This document shows, one piece after another, positions 53,311 to 64,000 of a stretch of DNA of 64,000 nucleotides. This stretch comes from Aporrectodea caliginosa (Eukaryota > Annelida > Clitellata > Crassiclitellata > Lumbricidae): assembly GCA_020284085.1 (NCBI GenBank), contig JACEVL010000494.1, forward strand, positions 1,106,001-1,170,000, read 5' to 3'. The position numbers were made by a program, and so were the translations under genes. Numbering within the stretch: position 1 is the stretch's first letter; each line of letters opens with the position of its first letter. The notes beneath the pieces were generated by a model. That model ran no database searches, was not told the DNA's origin, and saw nothing but the letters and a program-made list of their open reading frames with translations.

Positions 53311-53752
53311 TTGCTTAATTGTTCCACAATATAATAGCATTTTATGCAGATGCGTTGTTTTAACATTTATTGGGTGATATCGACGGTCTTCAAAGCTAAG
53401 TAAAAACACATTAACTGACATTTTCCATATTTATGAGAAAAAATATTGAAAATTCTTTTTTCCTTAAAAATGGTAGCTGTTTGTTACATATATTGGTTAA
53501 AAGCAAAAAAGAATAGGAATACATGATCTACTTGGCAGCAAGCAATTTACGTTTGTGCATTTATCTCAGAACTAGGTTTTTGCAGATGCGTGGTTCTTTC
53601 TTATGAGGGCAGAATAGAGAAAGGCTTATTTGAAATAAGTTGTTGGAACGCTGGTACAATGAAATCATTTGGATAATTTATGTTTTAGACTCCCATTTTT
53701 AGACTCTCATTTATTTAGCTCTCATATTTTGCTTTATCTTTTCAAAATGCAG

Positions 53753-53939
53753 CTCTGCTCAACATAATAGATTCTGCAGAGTAATTACGCCTCCTTCTGG
53801 GCAAGTTGTCTGCCATTCTATTGAGCAGTTGATGGATTGCAGTGGAAAATGGAGAGTGAATGGGAGAACTGTGAAAGTCAGGATGGGGGGCCTTGCACGT
53901 GTGCAAGCAATTGAAACATTTGCATCTGCTGTTGAAAGG
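53753..53939 (+). CDS. Candidate internal exon, unrecognised protein
   Basis: Behind a good acceptor (CTTTTCAAAATGCAG) an open frame starts SAQHNRFCRVITPPSGQVVC, then HSIEQLMDCSGKWRVNGRTV, then KVRMGGLARVQAIETFASAV. Its composition and amphipathic end look like a real folded segment. The frame stays open to 54044 but runs into a (TA)n tract. A weak donor at 53940 (AG|GTTCTT) would end the exon in a phase that joins 55905-55957. No domain recognised. Confidence 0.45.
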
Positions 53940-53962
53940 TTCTTAGAAGCGTGTTATATTCA

Positions 53963-53963
53963 G

Positions 53964-54006
<43 letters not shown>

Positions 54007-54036
54007 TATATATTATATATATATATATATATATAC
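53963..54036. repeat. (TA)n microsatellite
   Basis: Nearly pure TA dinucleotide run, broken once by AATTATATATA. Confidence 0.95.
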
Positions 54037-54049
54037 ATACATGACAGAC

Positions 54050-55890
54050 ATATACAGCTAGCATTAAGCATCCTTGTAATGCTATTATAATGCAAAGTCT
54101 GATATTATGCAGTCCAGTATGTGGAAACCAACTTTATTTCTGCGATATAATATAACTTCAGTATAATGCAACCTTTTTCATGCAGCTACTTACATATGCA
54201 CAGTCTGATGCACATTCATAAATACAAATGAGTACATGCATATATACTTAATATTGACATACATATTTAACGTAAAACTTCAAAGGACCGTAGTCAACAG
54301 TTCAATATAATTATATCCAAGGTTCGAAATAAGTGAGGTATTAATGTCGAGACAGCTCTTTTGAACTCCAAGTAAACTCAAGTCGTCATAAACTTTTAAT
54401 GCATTTACTGTTTTTTGTGATAATATTGACTGAGTTTTAAGAAATAGATAATAGTTGAAAACATTATACATGTATTAATTTATGACTGTCAAACAAACTC
54501 TAGCATTTCTTAAGGCTACAAACCTCAACAGGATGTTGTTAGAAAATATACCAAAACCTATGCAGTATAAGTGAACTTCAGTGTATGCTCATTAGATAAA
54601 GCAGAGTTATGTTTGGTTTGCGTTTGCAATGGTGATGGTCAGACCATTGACTGTTTGTTAAACGAGAGCTTGAAATACTGAAGTTCAATATACTAACTAA
54701 AGTTACACTTTACACTCACACACATATGTCACCCAATGGATCAAAATGAGTCGCATGTCGGAAATTTTAGAATATGAGTATTTTACATATTTGTAAAGAC
54801 CACATTTTTTGCTTTGAAATGACACCAAAAGTTTGGTCCTACCTTATTTTTTGACAAAGTTACGCATCATTATGTGTGTTTTTTTAAATTTCATTTATTT
54901 TAATATATAATTACAAAAAATAAAAGTATTCTCTGTAATGCTATTATAGCATAATACTGCTCTGAAAATGCACATTAAAAGAATGAATTTCATCAAATGT
55001 GAGAAATCAGAGATGTAAAAAATTTTGTTGACCCATTTTCATTAAACTCTGAAAATAAGAAAAAGTGACATCTGATCATATTTTGCTGTTTTCCTGGGAA
55101 TGTAAATTGCTGACATCCGACTCATTTTGATTCCCTGTGTCACATATATACATGGACACACAGCAGTATATACATACATATTTACACAGTAAGACTGCAT
55201 GTGTTAAAATATAAAAGACAGTTGGAAACATTGTACATGTATATAGTTCATAACGGTTAAACAAACTCTGAAGCACCCGATGGCAATTGCCTGCAGTTCG
55301 TAGAAAAGTTGCTTAAAAATATAATGTTAGCTTAAAAAACGGCATGATGTGTGCATAAGGATGTGACCGGTGATGTCAAATTGGCAACCAGATATATATA
55401 TATATCCCAGCCTGTGTAAAGCAATCCAGAAAGAAGTGCTTCTTTGATGTCATTGAACAGTGATGCACTCCAGCACTTTCATTCCAGTTTGCATGAATTG
55501 AATCATCGGTGGCCAATATTTTGTCAAAACGCCCCACCAGAACGACAACGTGTGGAGGAGGAGTGGTACCACTAAATGCTTTGTAACACTGATCGTGGAT
55601 TCACTGTTTTTACCAGAAGCAACACTTCTGTTTTTATCATCCAAGGACGGATTCTTTTTTATTTTGCGATGCCTTTATTAAAAACGCACGCCCTTGTGAT
55701 GAAGACTATTTCCGGAAGATGTGTAGCCAGATCAATATTGGTAAAGTGCAGTCACGGAATGCTTGCCTTTCAGCTTGGCTCTATGCTTTAGGTCCGTAAA
55801 CTGGGTCTCAGGTACGAAAGTGAAATTAGACTAGATGTAGTCTTAAATGACCGACCCCTTCCCGTATGACCATGACTTACATTGTGCTTT
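54050..55890. other. AT-rich DNA between candidate exons
   Basis: No recognised gene. AAACAAACTCTRRMRC-like segments after ACATTRTACATGTAT occur at about 54460-54500 and 55225-55275, a diverged duplicate. Probably intron if the neighbouring candidate exons are real. Confidence 0.35.
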
Positions 55891-55904
55891 GTTCTTTGTT
55901 TCAG

Positions 55905-55957
55905 GCCTGGGCAAGTCGGAAACGAGACATCTGTTGTTTTTCAGTCAGCTAAAACAG
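55905..55957 (+). CDS. Candidate internal exon, unrecognised protein
   Basis: A 53-base segment with excellent borders: acceptor TTTGTTCTTTGTTTCAG and donor CAG|GTAAGG. One frame reads PGQVGNETSVVFQSAKT, and its phase fits the preceding candidate exon. The length is small and no homologue is recognised, so the call rests on splice-site quality and frame. Confidence 0.42.
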
Positions 55958-56539
55958 GTAAGGTATGAATATTGAAGTGCTGATTAGCTAGGTGACTTAG
56001 ATACATCTTTGAGCCAATATTTCATAAGATCTTAAATTGCCGTCACAATCAGCATCACTGAGTTGCAGTGAGTCTTGTGGTCATATTTTGCTCTGCTTGT
56101 CTGTCAGCTATGTGTTGGTGTCAAAATATGTTTCAGCTACTTCTGTAAGTGTTCTGTATCATGTAACGCATGTATGCTCATTGTCTGCAATTAAGGGTAC
56201 TTAATCTACTTACAGTGCTGAGGGAAAAGTTGCACCATTTGGCAATGCTTTTGTGATTTAGCAGATTTAGGAGAAAGTTCTTTTTATGCTATGATGGCAA
56301 AGTTAGTTTCTGGTACGCTATCTTGCACTTTACTAATCAACCTGTCCAGAGTTTTAATCCTTGGGCTTAAGATAAAATTGGCGTTTTGTTTTCGGGCAGT
56401 GCAACCCAACAGCTAGTTCAGTTTACATGGGCATGGGAAAAGCAGTATTTGTTTTTGACCTTATCTTTATTGTCCAAATTTCTTTGAGACCTTTTAATTT
56501 CTAACTGTGTTGATGATCTCTTTTATTCCTAAGTCTTCA

Positions 56540-56700
56540 TGACCTGTTTAATATCCCATTTGTCTATGGCCATTTATAACCTAGATTTTCATGAGCTTTT
56601 TAATGTAACATTGTTTTAATGGCCTTTTTGTTTTCAAGTTTTCTCATGGCCTTTTTACTATCCAACTATTTTCATGGCCTTTAATTTCCCAGTTTGACAT
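56540..56700 (+). repeat. Degenerate tandem repeat with TCATGGCCTTTT motif
   Basis: TCATGGCCTTTTTAC-like units recur four to five times at irregular spacing of about 30-45 bases. Confidence 0.5.
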
Positions 56701-56732
56701 TTTTACTTTCAAGCATTTATAGCAGTTTTACC

Positions 56733-57126
56733 CAAAGCTCGAGGGTACGTACCATACGTATTCTATTTTTTGAAAGGTACGCACGTTTTTTAACGTACCC
56801 TATTTTAGGGTACGTAATAGGGTACGTAAACAATACAAAAATACGTTAACCACGTCATTGCTCATTATAACAATGTTCAATTTAATTTAGGCAACCCAGT
56901 ATACAGCGTACTAAATTGCTGCAATGCTATATTGTAGGTCCGTGTTTATCCAGCATACATTGCACTTAATGCACTAACGTCAGATTATACGTAGGCTATG
57001 GGTCGCCGAGTAAACCATAAATAAATTTTCGTGTATGATACGTACCATACGCGTATTATATTTTTTGAAAGGTACGCACGTATTTTAACGTATTCTATTT
57101 TAGGGTACGCGTACCCTCGAGCTCTG
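56733..57126. mobile_element. hAT MITE, AGCTCGAGGGTACG family
   Basis: Ends CAAAGCTCGAGGGTACG and CGTACCCTCGAGCTCTG. An 8-bp duplication, GTTTTACC, lies at 56725-56732 and 57127-57134. The subterminal segment ACGTACCATACG...GAAAGGTACGCACGT is repeated directly at both sides (56750-56826 and 57040-57112). Confidence 0.85.
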
Positions 57127-57129
57127 GTT

Positions 57130-58970
57130 TTACCCAAATCGTGACTGGTTTGGGGACCAACCAAATGGCTTGCCTCCTCCATCTCAAGTGCAGATTTGTC
57201 ACTTCCTGCACGCAGGATTCATGCTTTTACAACTCTTTTTGGTTTGCTATTGTTGTGTTTTTAGTTTGCTATTGTCATCTTTGTTGGTTGACCATTTAGC
57301 TGCAAGACCGTTAATACCTTTTTGTGACTTAGTGCCATATTGCTAATGCATTTGCCTCTGAGCTCTGCATTCAGGTTTCGAAGCCCGATTGCCACATGAA
57401 AGTGACAGTTTGCCTTGTGTCATCTCTATGAAGAGGTTGTTAAGGCTGTTGTGGTCTATGCTGTGTTTCAGTCAACAGATCCTTCCACCCTCTAGGCGAT
57501 ACATCTGATCGGCTGAAAGACACCTTTACGAGAAACAAACTATTACATTGCCTGGCCTAATCTTCATTTAGTATTTTTAACTGTGGTTTCATTGGAAGTG
57601 CAATCATCACTTGATGTCTTTTCCATTGTGGTACTAAGCAGCACTATAGAAGCCATGAGCTTAATTAATCTGGCCTTACCTTTGTCTATCATACCTAGCC
57701 TTTATGCTACCTTGCCTTTTATGATCCTCAGATATCGCTGGAGAGTTTTTCAAAGATGCTGAAGACTCATTTCATCCTTTCATGTAATTTTAATACTAGA
57801 GCAACTTAAGCGCATTTGCGGCTTGTTTAGTTACATTTATCTTGCACTTTAATAATAATAATAATAATAATAATACCTATTCTTACCTTACATATTCTTT
57901 GTTTGTCATACCTTTAATACCGTATCTTTGTTTAGGTTTTGATAATTTTTTATTGGTTTCGCGTGGAGCAATCATCACTCGAGTCCTTGTGCAGCATGAC
58001 AATGGCACTTTAGACATCATGTAGAAGTCATTGTATTAGTGTATCATACGTTAAATTAGTTTATCATTTCCCTTATCATTCCTTAGGTGACCTTATCTTA
58101 TCTATCCTAGTTGACCATGTCTTACCATATTTTATCTTACAATACGTTTGCCTTGAGTCTTAATTCAGGAGCTGAAAAAACTAAGAAATGCACTTGTAGA
58201 AATGCTTTAAAAGTGTGCTAAAGTGCAGTTAGTGCATTTTCTGCTATGATCGACTGGAATAGCATTTTCCAGATGGTGATTACTGCTTCGTCAAGATCTG
58301 CTGGTGATTAAAGAAAAAATATCCCAAAAATCCAGATAGGCTGCATAAATAAATTCAATTCATGCTCTTGGTCGGTAGGCCTAACTGGCTGCTATTGTCC
58401 TAGGACTATGGATAGGCATTTGTTTCCCGATAGGCATTTGTTTCCCGTCTGTTGATGCCTGGAGCTGTATTGCAACAAAGCTAAAATATGAGAATTAGAT
58501 TTGCAATCAGATCAAATGTTGTTGTTGTTGATGTCACGCCCACTTCTTTCAAAAATCCAACTTGACATTTAATTGTGAAATAAATAAAAGCATGTGGGTC
58601 AGGATCAGTTGGATAATTCCGGTAACTGAGTGAGAGACAGAGGGAAAGAGAAAGAGACTATGCTGGCAGCTGCTTGGCAGGGCTGTATGGGCCAATGTGG
58701 GATAGGGCTGAACCCGGACATTTCTGTGAGCTGCTCATAGGATAGATGTATGCTGGTCAACTGTAGGGTTGTGAGGGTGAGTTCACTTGAGTTGCATGGG
58801 ACATGGAGTGGAACTGGTGTGTGAACGCCCTGTATTTGTATCGGAAGTTCCGAGTGATCAGAGTATGTTACAGTGAAAGTACGTTTTGATTTACAATAGG
58901 TTTTAATACTTTATATTCCATTACAATGCATTAATATGATACAGTGAAATATATGTATGGCCATGCAATG
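57130..58970. other. AT-rich intergenic or intronic DNA
   Basis: No recognised gene. Contains (AAT)n at 57851-57876 and a duplicated GGCATTTGTTTCCCG at 58415-58450. Confidence 0.4.
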
Positions 58971-58974
58971 CTGT

Positions 58975-59095
58975 AAGATGCAGTAAAGTACATTGCATGG
59001 CAGTACATTGCATGGCAGTACACAGCAGTACATTGCATGGCAGTACACAGCAGTACATTGCATATCAGTACATTAAACAGTGCAGTACAGTATGT
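58975..59095. repeat. Short tandem repeat, CAGTACATTGCATGG units
   Basis: About seven degenerate 14-16-base units alternating CAGTACATTGCATGG and CAGTACACAG. Confidence 0.85.
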
Positions 59096-59099
59096 TATA

Positions 59100-60990
59100 C
59101 AAAATTTCATGGCAGTGTTTTCATATGAGTTGGTGCTGCTTAGTGAAAGACTCGACTCTGCTGCTGATGTAAGGTACGACTAATTGAAGATAGCGCTCTA
59201 TATGTTTAAATATTTAATTCCCATGTCCGTCAGTTTGAATTTCTAAGTCTTTATTGATATTGATAGTATTATGGTGCTGTATTGCTGTTATTGTTATTAT
59301 ATTAGTATTGTTATTACTTTAACTAATATTTAAGTCAGGACTATTATAGTCCTAATTAAGTATCAAATACATTTATGAATAATAAACAAGGAAAAAGGTT
59401 GCACTGTACTTGCTGTTTCATGTCAGATTGTAACCTAAAACCTGTTCTATACAATAAACAAATTTAAAAAATGTTTGAACTAGGATCGTACACAGTACTG
59501 TAGTATGAGTACCTTTAACTACATGTAACAGTGAATTTCACTGAGAGTGACTAGTTTATCTGCAGACAAGTTACGATGAACCAACTGGAAAAGTGTCCAT
59601 TGGTAGGCTCCAGCACACACATAGAACTTTAACAGCAATTGTTGTTTACAGTTGGGTACTTACTTCTGTACTTGTACTTTGTGCTCTGTGTTCTGGAAAA
59701 GGCTAAGAAAAAGAGCGCTGTTTTTGTGATGGTATGTGTTGGTTGGTGATTCAAAAGCAATTTATGCAGTTTACTGCTGAGAAGTACATTTTTTTATAAA
59801 CCAAACTTGTTGAATTCATCTGTTTTGGGAACGTGTGTTGGTTGTACAAAATTGATCTGTTTTGTAATAGATGGCCAATTTGGTTTATTGTCATAATGAG
59901 TTTCTTGATCTGTGTTTATTACAGACATTAATCACCCATATGTTCTTATCAATCTGTATCATCAGTCATCACAGGTGTCTATTTTGTGTTATAATAGAAA
60001 TTAATCATCTGAAAGAAATATTTATTAGTTTCTCTGTCCATACTGCCTACATCTCCTTCTTCTCATCTCCTTGCTGCTACTTGCTTAGTCGTCTCCTTCT
60101 TCAGCTGCTCCTCTTCCTGCACCTTCTTCTCTTTCGTCTTGTTCCTTTTCTTTCTCCTCCTGCTCCTCCTCCTGCTCCTCCTTCTGCTCCTCCTGCTCCT
60201 GCAGCTTCACCATACTATTATCAGTATTAGTAGTTTTCTTTTCTTTTGTCTCAAGCTAGACATAATCCTTAGCTTGTGGCTCGTTCCTGCTTGTTATTCA
60301 CTGTATGATGTTATATAATTGGACATTTCGTATGAGCAAGCAGAATTCTGTGACACCCGACAATGTAAAACCATCTGCTGACAAAAGCTTTTAAAGGTGT
60401 ACTGCTACTAATGGTTTGTACAATGTATAAGTTATTAATAAGAAGCATTATTATTATTATTATTACCAAGGAGAGTTATGAAGTGGTTAAAAGTGCAGAA
60501 TGGGACCTGCTTTCAACCATGTATAGATATTGCATGTGATAACTAATAATGGTACGTTGTTGTTCCTTGGTGTACAGTGTACAACTGTACATGTACCATT
60601 TTGTAGCATCACAGGGAGCATCATTGGGGGAGTTTTGAACAGTAATAGTTTATGTAATTTTGTATTATAACAGAGCTGAGCATAGCTGTCTACATGGTAT
60701 AGTAGGAACAAGAATGTAGTGTAGCAGTAAACAGAAGTAATGTAGCTGTTTGAAGAGTATGCAGTTGACAGCATTTGTGAGCATAGCAAACACTGTAATT
60801 GTAATTAGCAAGTGTATAGCACAGTGTATGAGGTATCAACCGATGGTGCTTCAAAACCAAGCCATTAAGTAAGCCAATATACTCTGAAGGTCAGTCCACT
60901 GAGACAGAGAGACAAGCGACTGTGGATAAGTCAGCAGAAAAGGCAAGTAAGTCTTAAGTTGAGAATGAAATGACATATTGTATTGTACTG
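59100..60990. other. Intergenic or intronic DNA
   Basis: No gene recognised. 60050-60205 is a CTC/CTG-rich pyrimidine tract whose minus strand encodes only Glu/Gln low-complexity peptide. Confidence 0.4.
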
Positions 60991-60999
60991 TATTGTATT

Positions 61000-61380
61000 C
61001 AAACATTTATAAAGCGCCTCTCATAGGGTGAACCATTCAGAGGCGCTCCCAGTGCGCAAGGCCAAAGAGAAGAAAAAGGTTTTGAGAAAAGCAAAGGTGG
61101 AAGAGAGGTTACTAGCTAGAATTCGAGAGCGAGTAGATGGAGACAGCACATTCCAAAGAGAGGGATCAATTGAGGTAAAGGAACAACATAAGCAACCAAG
61201 CAGAACAAATAGATACAGGAAGAGAGAACTTCCAGAATTTCGGCTCAGCAACTAGAAGAGCTCAACGTCCACCAAAAGTATGCGTGGCAAAATAAGAGAC
61301 GATCTGATTGGCCTGGTTGAATAGTTGGTCTGAAGAATTGAGACTGAGTATAAGCATCATGGTGGGCCAGAAGTCTTCAA
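61000..61380. repeat. Interspersed repeat, AAAGCGCCTCT family, copy 2
   Basis: AAAGCGCCTCTCATAGGGTG and TTCAGAGGCGCTCCCAGTGC match 8700-8755. It continues into GTTTTGAGAAAAGC and ACATTCCAAAGAGAGGGATC, a purine-rich retroposon body. The open frame through it is not a gene. Confidence 0.65.
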
Positions 61381-61904
61381 TATTTCATCATCTATAAGCC
61401 ATAATGTGAAAGAAATGCTTTGTTGACCAAGAAGCAAAGGATTGCTTTCACAGGATTCAAGTACAAGGGCTATGCAGTAGGGCAGTTTTTGGCAGTGTAT
61501 ATGTAATAGTGTCTGGTATATTGTATAGTGTAGCTGTTTGAAGTATAGCCCTGTGTGGCGTAGCAGTGTGTGTGTGTGTGTGTGTGGCATAGCAGTGTTT
61601 AGCCTGGCGTTGCTGTAGACTGTAGAAGAAAGTTGTCTGTGTGAATGTTTGCACACTGTATCCTCTGCAGTTGACGTATCTAGGTTGGCCATAAATAGTT
61701 GAAGCCTTGACCTCATTTGTTGGTGTAGAAAGTAAGAGGCCGTTGGCGTTTATGAAAGGTGTGCTTACCAGCCGGCTGCATTTTAATTGTCTGAGTTCTG
61801 AGAAGAGCAGTCCTTAGGCCAAACCTGAAGGATATGAAGTGTTAGGGAGTCTAGCAACTCCACTTCCTTAGCCTGAGCCTACCAGGCCTAGTGGCAAGTC
61901 ATCT

Positions 61905-62135
61905 CCGTCACCCTCTTTTTATTTTACCATGGATAGCGTATGGTCCTGTCCCTATACTCACCCAAGGGCCTCTGTATGACTCCCCTATAGTGAAATTGCC
62001 CAGGGTTTGCAAGTAGACCAGAAATCTAGAGGCATCTTTATGCCCTGGCAGGGATTTGAACTTCTGACCTCTGTCTGAAAGTCCAGCACGCAGGCCACTA
62101 GAGCAGGCCACTAGACTATCGCGTGCAACGTTTTT
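61905..62135 (-). mobile_element. tRNA-derived SINE with duplicated A-box segment
   Basis: The minus strand starts GCGATAGTCTAGTGGCCTGC, repeats CTAGTGGCCTGC immediately, then has a B box, AGTTCAAATCCCTG, and a body with CCTGGGCAATTTCACTATAG. Confidence 0.8.
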
Positions 62136-62411
62136 TGGAAAGTATTTTTAGACCTTGTTTGCGATTAGTTCACTTTCTGCTACGATTATGCCATAAGCGA
62201 TTATGCCATAAGCGGTTATACAATGCAGGTGGTTATACAGCACCGGTGGTTATACTGCAGAAGTGTTTATAAACGGCAGGTGGGCGTAGACTCTCTGGAC
62301 CCGAGAATTAATGCATCTACTTTCGTGAAACTTGATATCTGTCAATGTTCCTAAAATCGTAAGTACCTTAAGTGTCTATTATTAGCCTATCTGAATCAGG
62401 CTACAACAACA

Positions 62412-62695
62412 ACGTGGGGCACTGTGGTGTAGGGGTATGTTCGGTGCCTTGCAGCCGGAGGGTTGCGGGTTCGAATCCACCTCAAGGGGGTATATTTGGT
62501 GCCTTGCAGCCGGAGGGTTGCGGGTTCGAATCTACCTCAAGCCGCCGCGTAGGGACCCTGGGCAAGTCCTTCACTCGCAATTGCTCATGCGCTCGGCGTG
62601 AAACTCCGATTCAGTGTCCGCGCTGTAGTCGGGAGCGCCTCTGAGTAGAAATCTTGAAGGGCGCTATATAAATATCTGAAATGAATGAATGAATG
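62412..62695 (+). mobile_element. tRNA-derived SINE with duplicated B-box segment
   Basis: Head GGGGCACTGTGGTGTAGGGG. Then GGTGCCTTGCAGCCGGAGGG TTGCGGGTTCGAATCCACCT occurs twice with period of about 55 bp (B boxes near 62467 and 62522). Body GTAGGGACCCTGGGCAAGTC, tail GAGCGCCTCTGAGTAGAAAT then GCGCTATATAAAT and GAAT repeats. Confidence 0.88.
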
Positions 62696-63014
62696 AACAA
62701 TGGGCTTGCATTGTCTCCTAGTAAAACATTTGAGAGTGGTGTCGTTTATGACTGTTACACTGTCGATGATGCAAACTGTCTGATGTGGAGACACATTTTG
62801 CTGTACAGCTACCCTGCTTCCAGACTATGATATCTCTAACTGAAGAGACCATAGTAATGTCTAGCTATAGGCCACGATTAGTGTTTTATAGGATACTAAG
62901 CCACACTAGCTGTAACATGCTGCTCTGACCCTCTGAAATAAACTCTCCCCAGAATTACTTGATTACAAAAGTACTTAGGACACCTCTGTGAAAGCTACTC
63001 TTTTCAGTAGTGGT

Positions 63015-63090
63015 TGGGCTGGGAGCGCCTCTGAGTAGATATCTTGAAGGGGTGCTATATCAAGTTTCTTTGATTGATTGATTGATTGAG
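63015..63090 (+). repeat. SINE tail fragment
   Basis: GGGAGCGCCTCTGAGTAGAT, GAAGGGGTGCTATATCAAG and a TTGA repeat. Same tail as the SINE at 62412. Confidence 0.75.
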
Positions 63091-63119
63091 GACAAATACC
63101 TTACCAATCCTACCAACTG

Positions 63120-63330
63120 GCCAAGACTGTCTGCTTGAACTCTAAAAGCAAGTCTTTCTTCGTTGAAAAGTGAAAACGCTTCTCTTCCACAACCCGGATT
63201 CATCCTCTTCCCCTTACCGTGCCCCATCGGTTGACCTGTCTGACCCTTCTGTCTTGACCTGAAACCGAATCTGATCAGAGCTGCCCATCGATTTTCTTTT
63301 GACTGAGCGCCTCTGAATAATCTGGTTCCA
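63120..63330 (+). mobile_element. LINE 3' end relic
   Basis: Frame-tolerant translation gives a KxKTLLFHNP terminus like that of non-LTR reverse transcriptases, ending in TGACTGAGCGCCTCTGAATA. The minisatellite starts directly behind it. Confidence 0.5.
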
Positions 63331-63905
63331 AGGTAGGGTTAGCGTCTTCTGCTTAAGGTAGGGTTAGCGTCTTCTGCTTAAGGTAGGGTTAGCGTCTTCT
63401 GCTTAAGGTAGGGTTAGCGTCTTCTGCTTAAGGTAGGGTTAGCCTCGTCTGCTTAAGGTAGGGTTAGCGTCTTCTGCTTAAGGTAGGGTTAGCGTCTTCT
63501 GCTTAAGGTAGGGTTAGCGTCTTCTGCTTAAGGTAGGGTTAGCGTCTTCTGCTTAAGGTAGGGTTAGCCTCGTCTGCTTAAGGTAGGGTTAGCGTCTTCT
63601 GCTTAAGGTAGGGTTAGCCTCGTCTGCTTAAGGTAGGGTTAGCGTCTTCTGCTTAAGGTAGGGTTAGCGTCTTCTGCTTAAGGTAGGGTTAGCGTCTTCT
63701 GCTTAAGGTAGGGTTAGCGTCTTCTGCTTAAGGTAGGGTTAGCGTCTTCTGCTTAAGGTAGGGTTAGCCTCGTCTGCTTAAGGTAGGGTTAGCGTCTTCT
63801 GCTTAAGGTAGGGTTAGCGTCTTCTGCTTAAGGTAGGGTTAGCGTCTTCTGCTTAAGGTAGGGTTAGCATCTTCTGCTAAAGGTAGGGTTAGCCTCGTCT
63901 GCTTA
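63331..63905. repeat. 25-bp minisatellite, 23 units
   Basis: Unit begins AGGTAGGGTTAGCGTCTTCT and ends GCTTA. 23 consecutive 25-base units without a single indel. Variant B (GCCTCG for GCGTCT) is at units 5, 10, 12, 18 and 23; unit 22 has a private variant (GCATCT, GCTAA). Confidence 0.97.
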
Positions 63906-64000
63906 GAAACCTTTCAGTTTCAGAGGTGTGCTAGATTCAGTTCCCTGACCTGGAAAGTGCTGTATCAGTGTTCAGGTCGAAGCAACACGCCCCGGGTGGC

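Noticed and set aside
60050..60230. Glu/Gln-rich coiled coil on the minus strand or Pro/Ala-rich peptide on the plus strand
   Set aside because: Simple CTC/CTG repeat without splice signals or a balanced composition.
61028..61255. Basic 75-aa protein with RKAKEKKKVLRKAKVEERLL
   Set aside because: The frame lies in an interspersed repeat whose start also occurs at 8700.

Overview
The window is nuclear DNA of a multicellular animal. Genes are split by GT-AG introns, four conserved metazoan housekeeping or signalling proteins can be assembled exon by exon, intergenic DNA is AT-rich, and SINEs, LINE 3' ends, hAT-type DNA transposons, MITEs, foldback elements, satellites and microsatellites are dense. 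No bacterial, phage or organellar features are present. The SINE/LINE tails and hAT load fit a marine invertebrate, possibly an invertebrate deuterostome such as an echinoderm or hemichordate. That placement is inference and rests on no sequence search.

Layout. 1-5080: AT-rich DNA downstream of hexokinase, no recognised gene. 5081-15794 (minus): a single-domain hexokinase in 12 proposed exons, predicted 479 aa, with LINE fragments in its introns. 15800-22100: transposon-rich tract with a tRNA-derived SINE, a hAT element nested in that SINE's target-site duplication, three copies of a second SINE family (16-20 kb), another hAT-like element carrying one of them, and a LINE 3' end. 22109-23701 (minus): the last two exons of an ankyrin-repeat/SOCS-box-like protein. 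23740-27400: LINE fragments and MITE-like repeats. 27498-31460 (plus): a complete four-exon RPS27 gene (84 aa). 31880-39260: LINE tails, a 416-bp-arm inverted repeat, a reverse-transcriptase relic, a hAT MITE and a 2.4-kb foldback element split by a hAT insertion. 39770-40700 (plus): complete two-exon NDUFS5 (116 aa). 42370-50100: LINE relics, three hAT-family elements and microsatellites. 50900-56000 (plus): a possible promoter and three candidate exons of unrecognised protein(s), interrupted by a 154-bp satellite array. 56700-64000: a hAT MITE, SINEs and a 23-unit, 25-bp minisatellite.

The genes do not form a functional cluster. They act in glycolytic sugar phosphorylation (hexokinase), probable ubiquitin-ligase substrate recruitment (ANK-SOCS), translation (RPS27) and respiratory complex I (NDUFS5). 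The strongest observations concern mobile DNA: six hAT-type insertions with readable 8-bp target-site duplications (five perfect, one 7/8), a readable order of nested insertions, a foldback family with a telomere-like core, and a minisatellite whose unit resembles that core. I found nothing I would call a new biological system.
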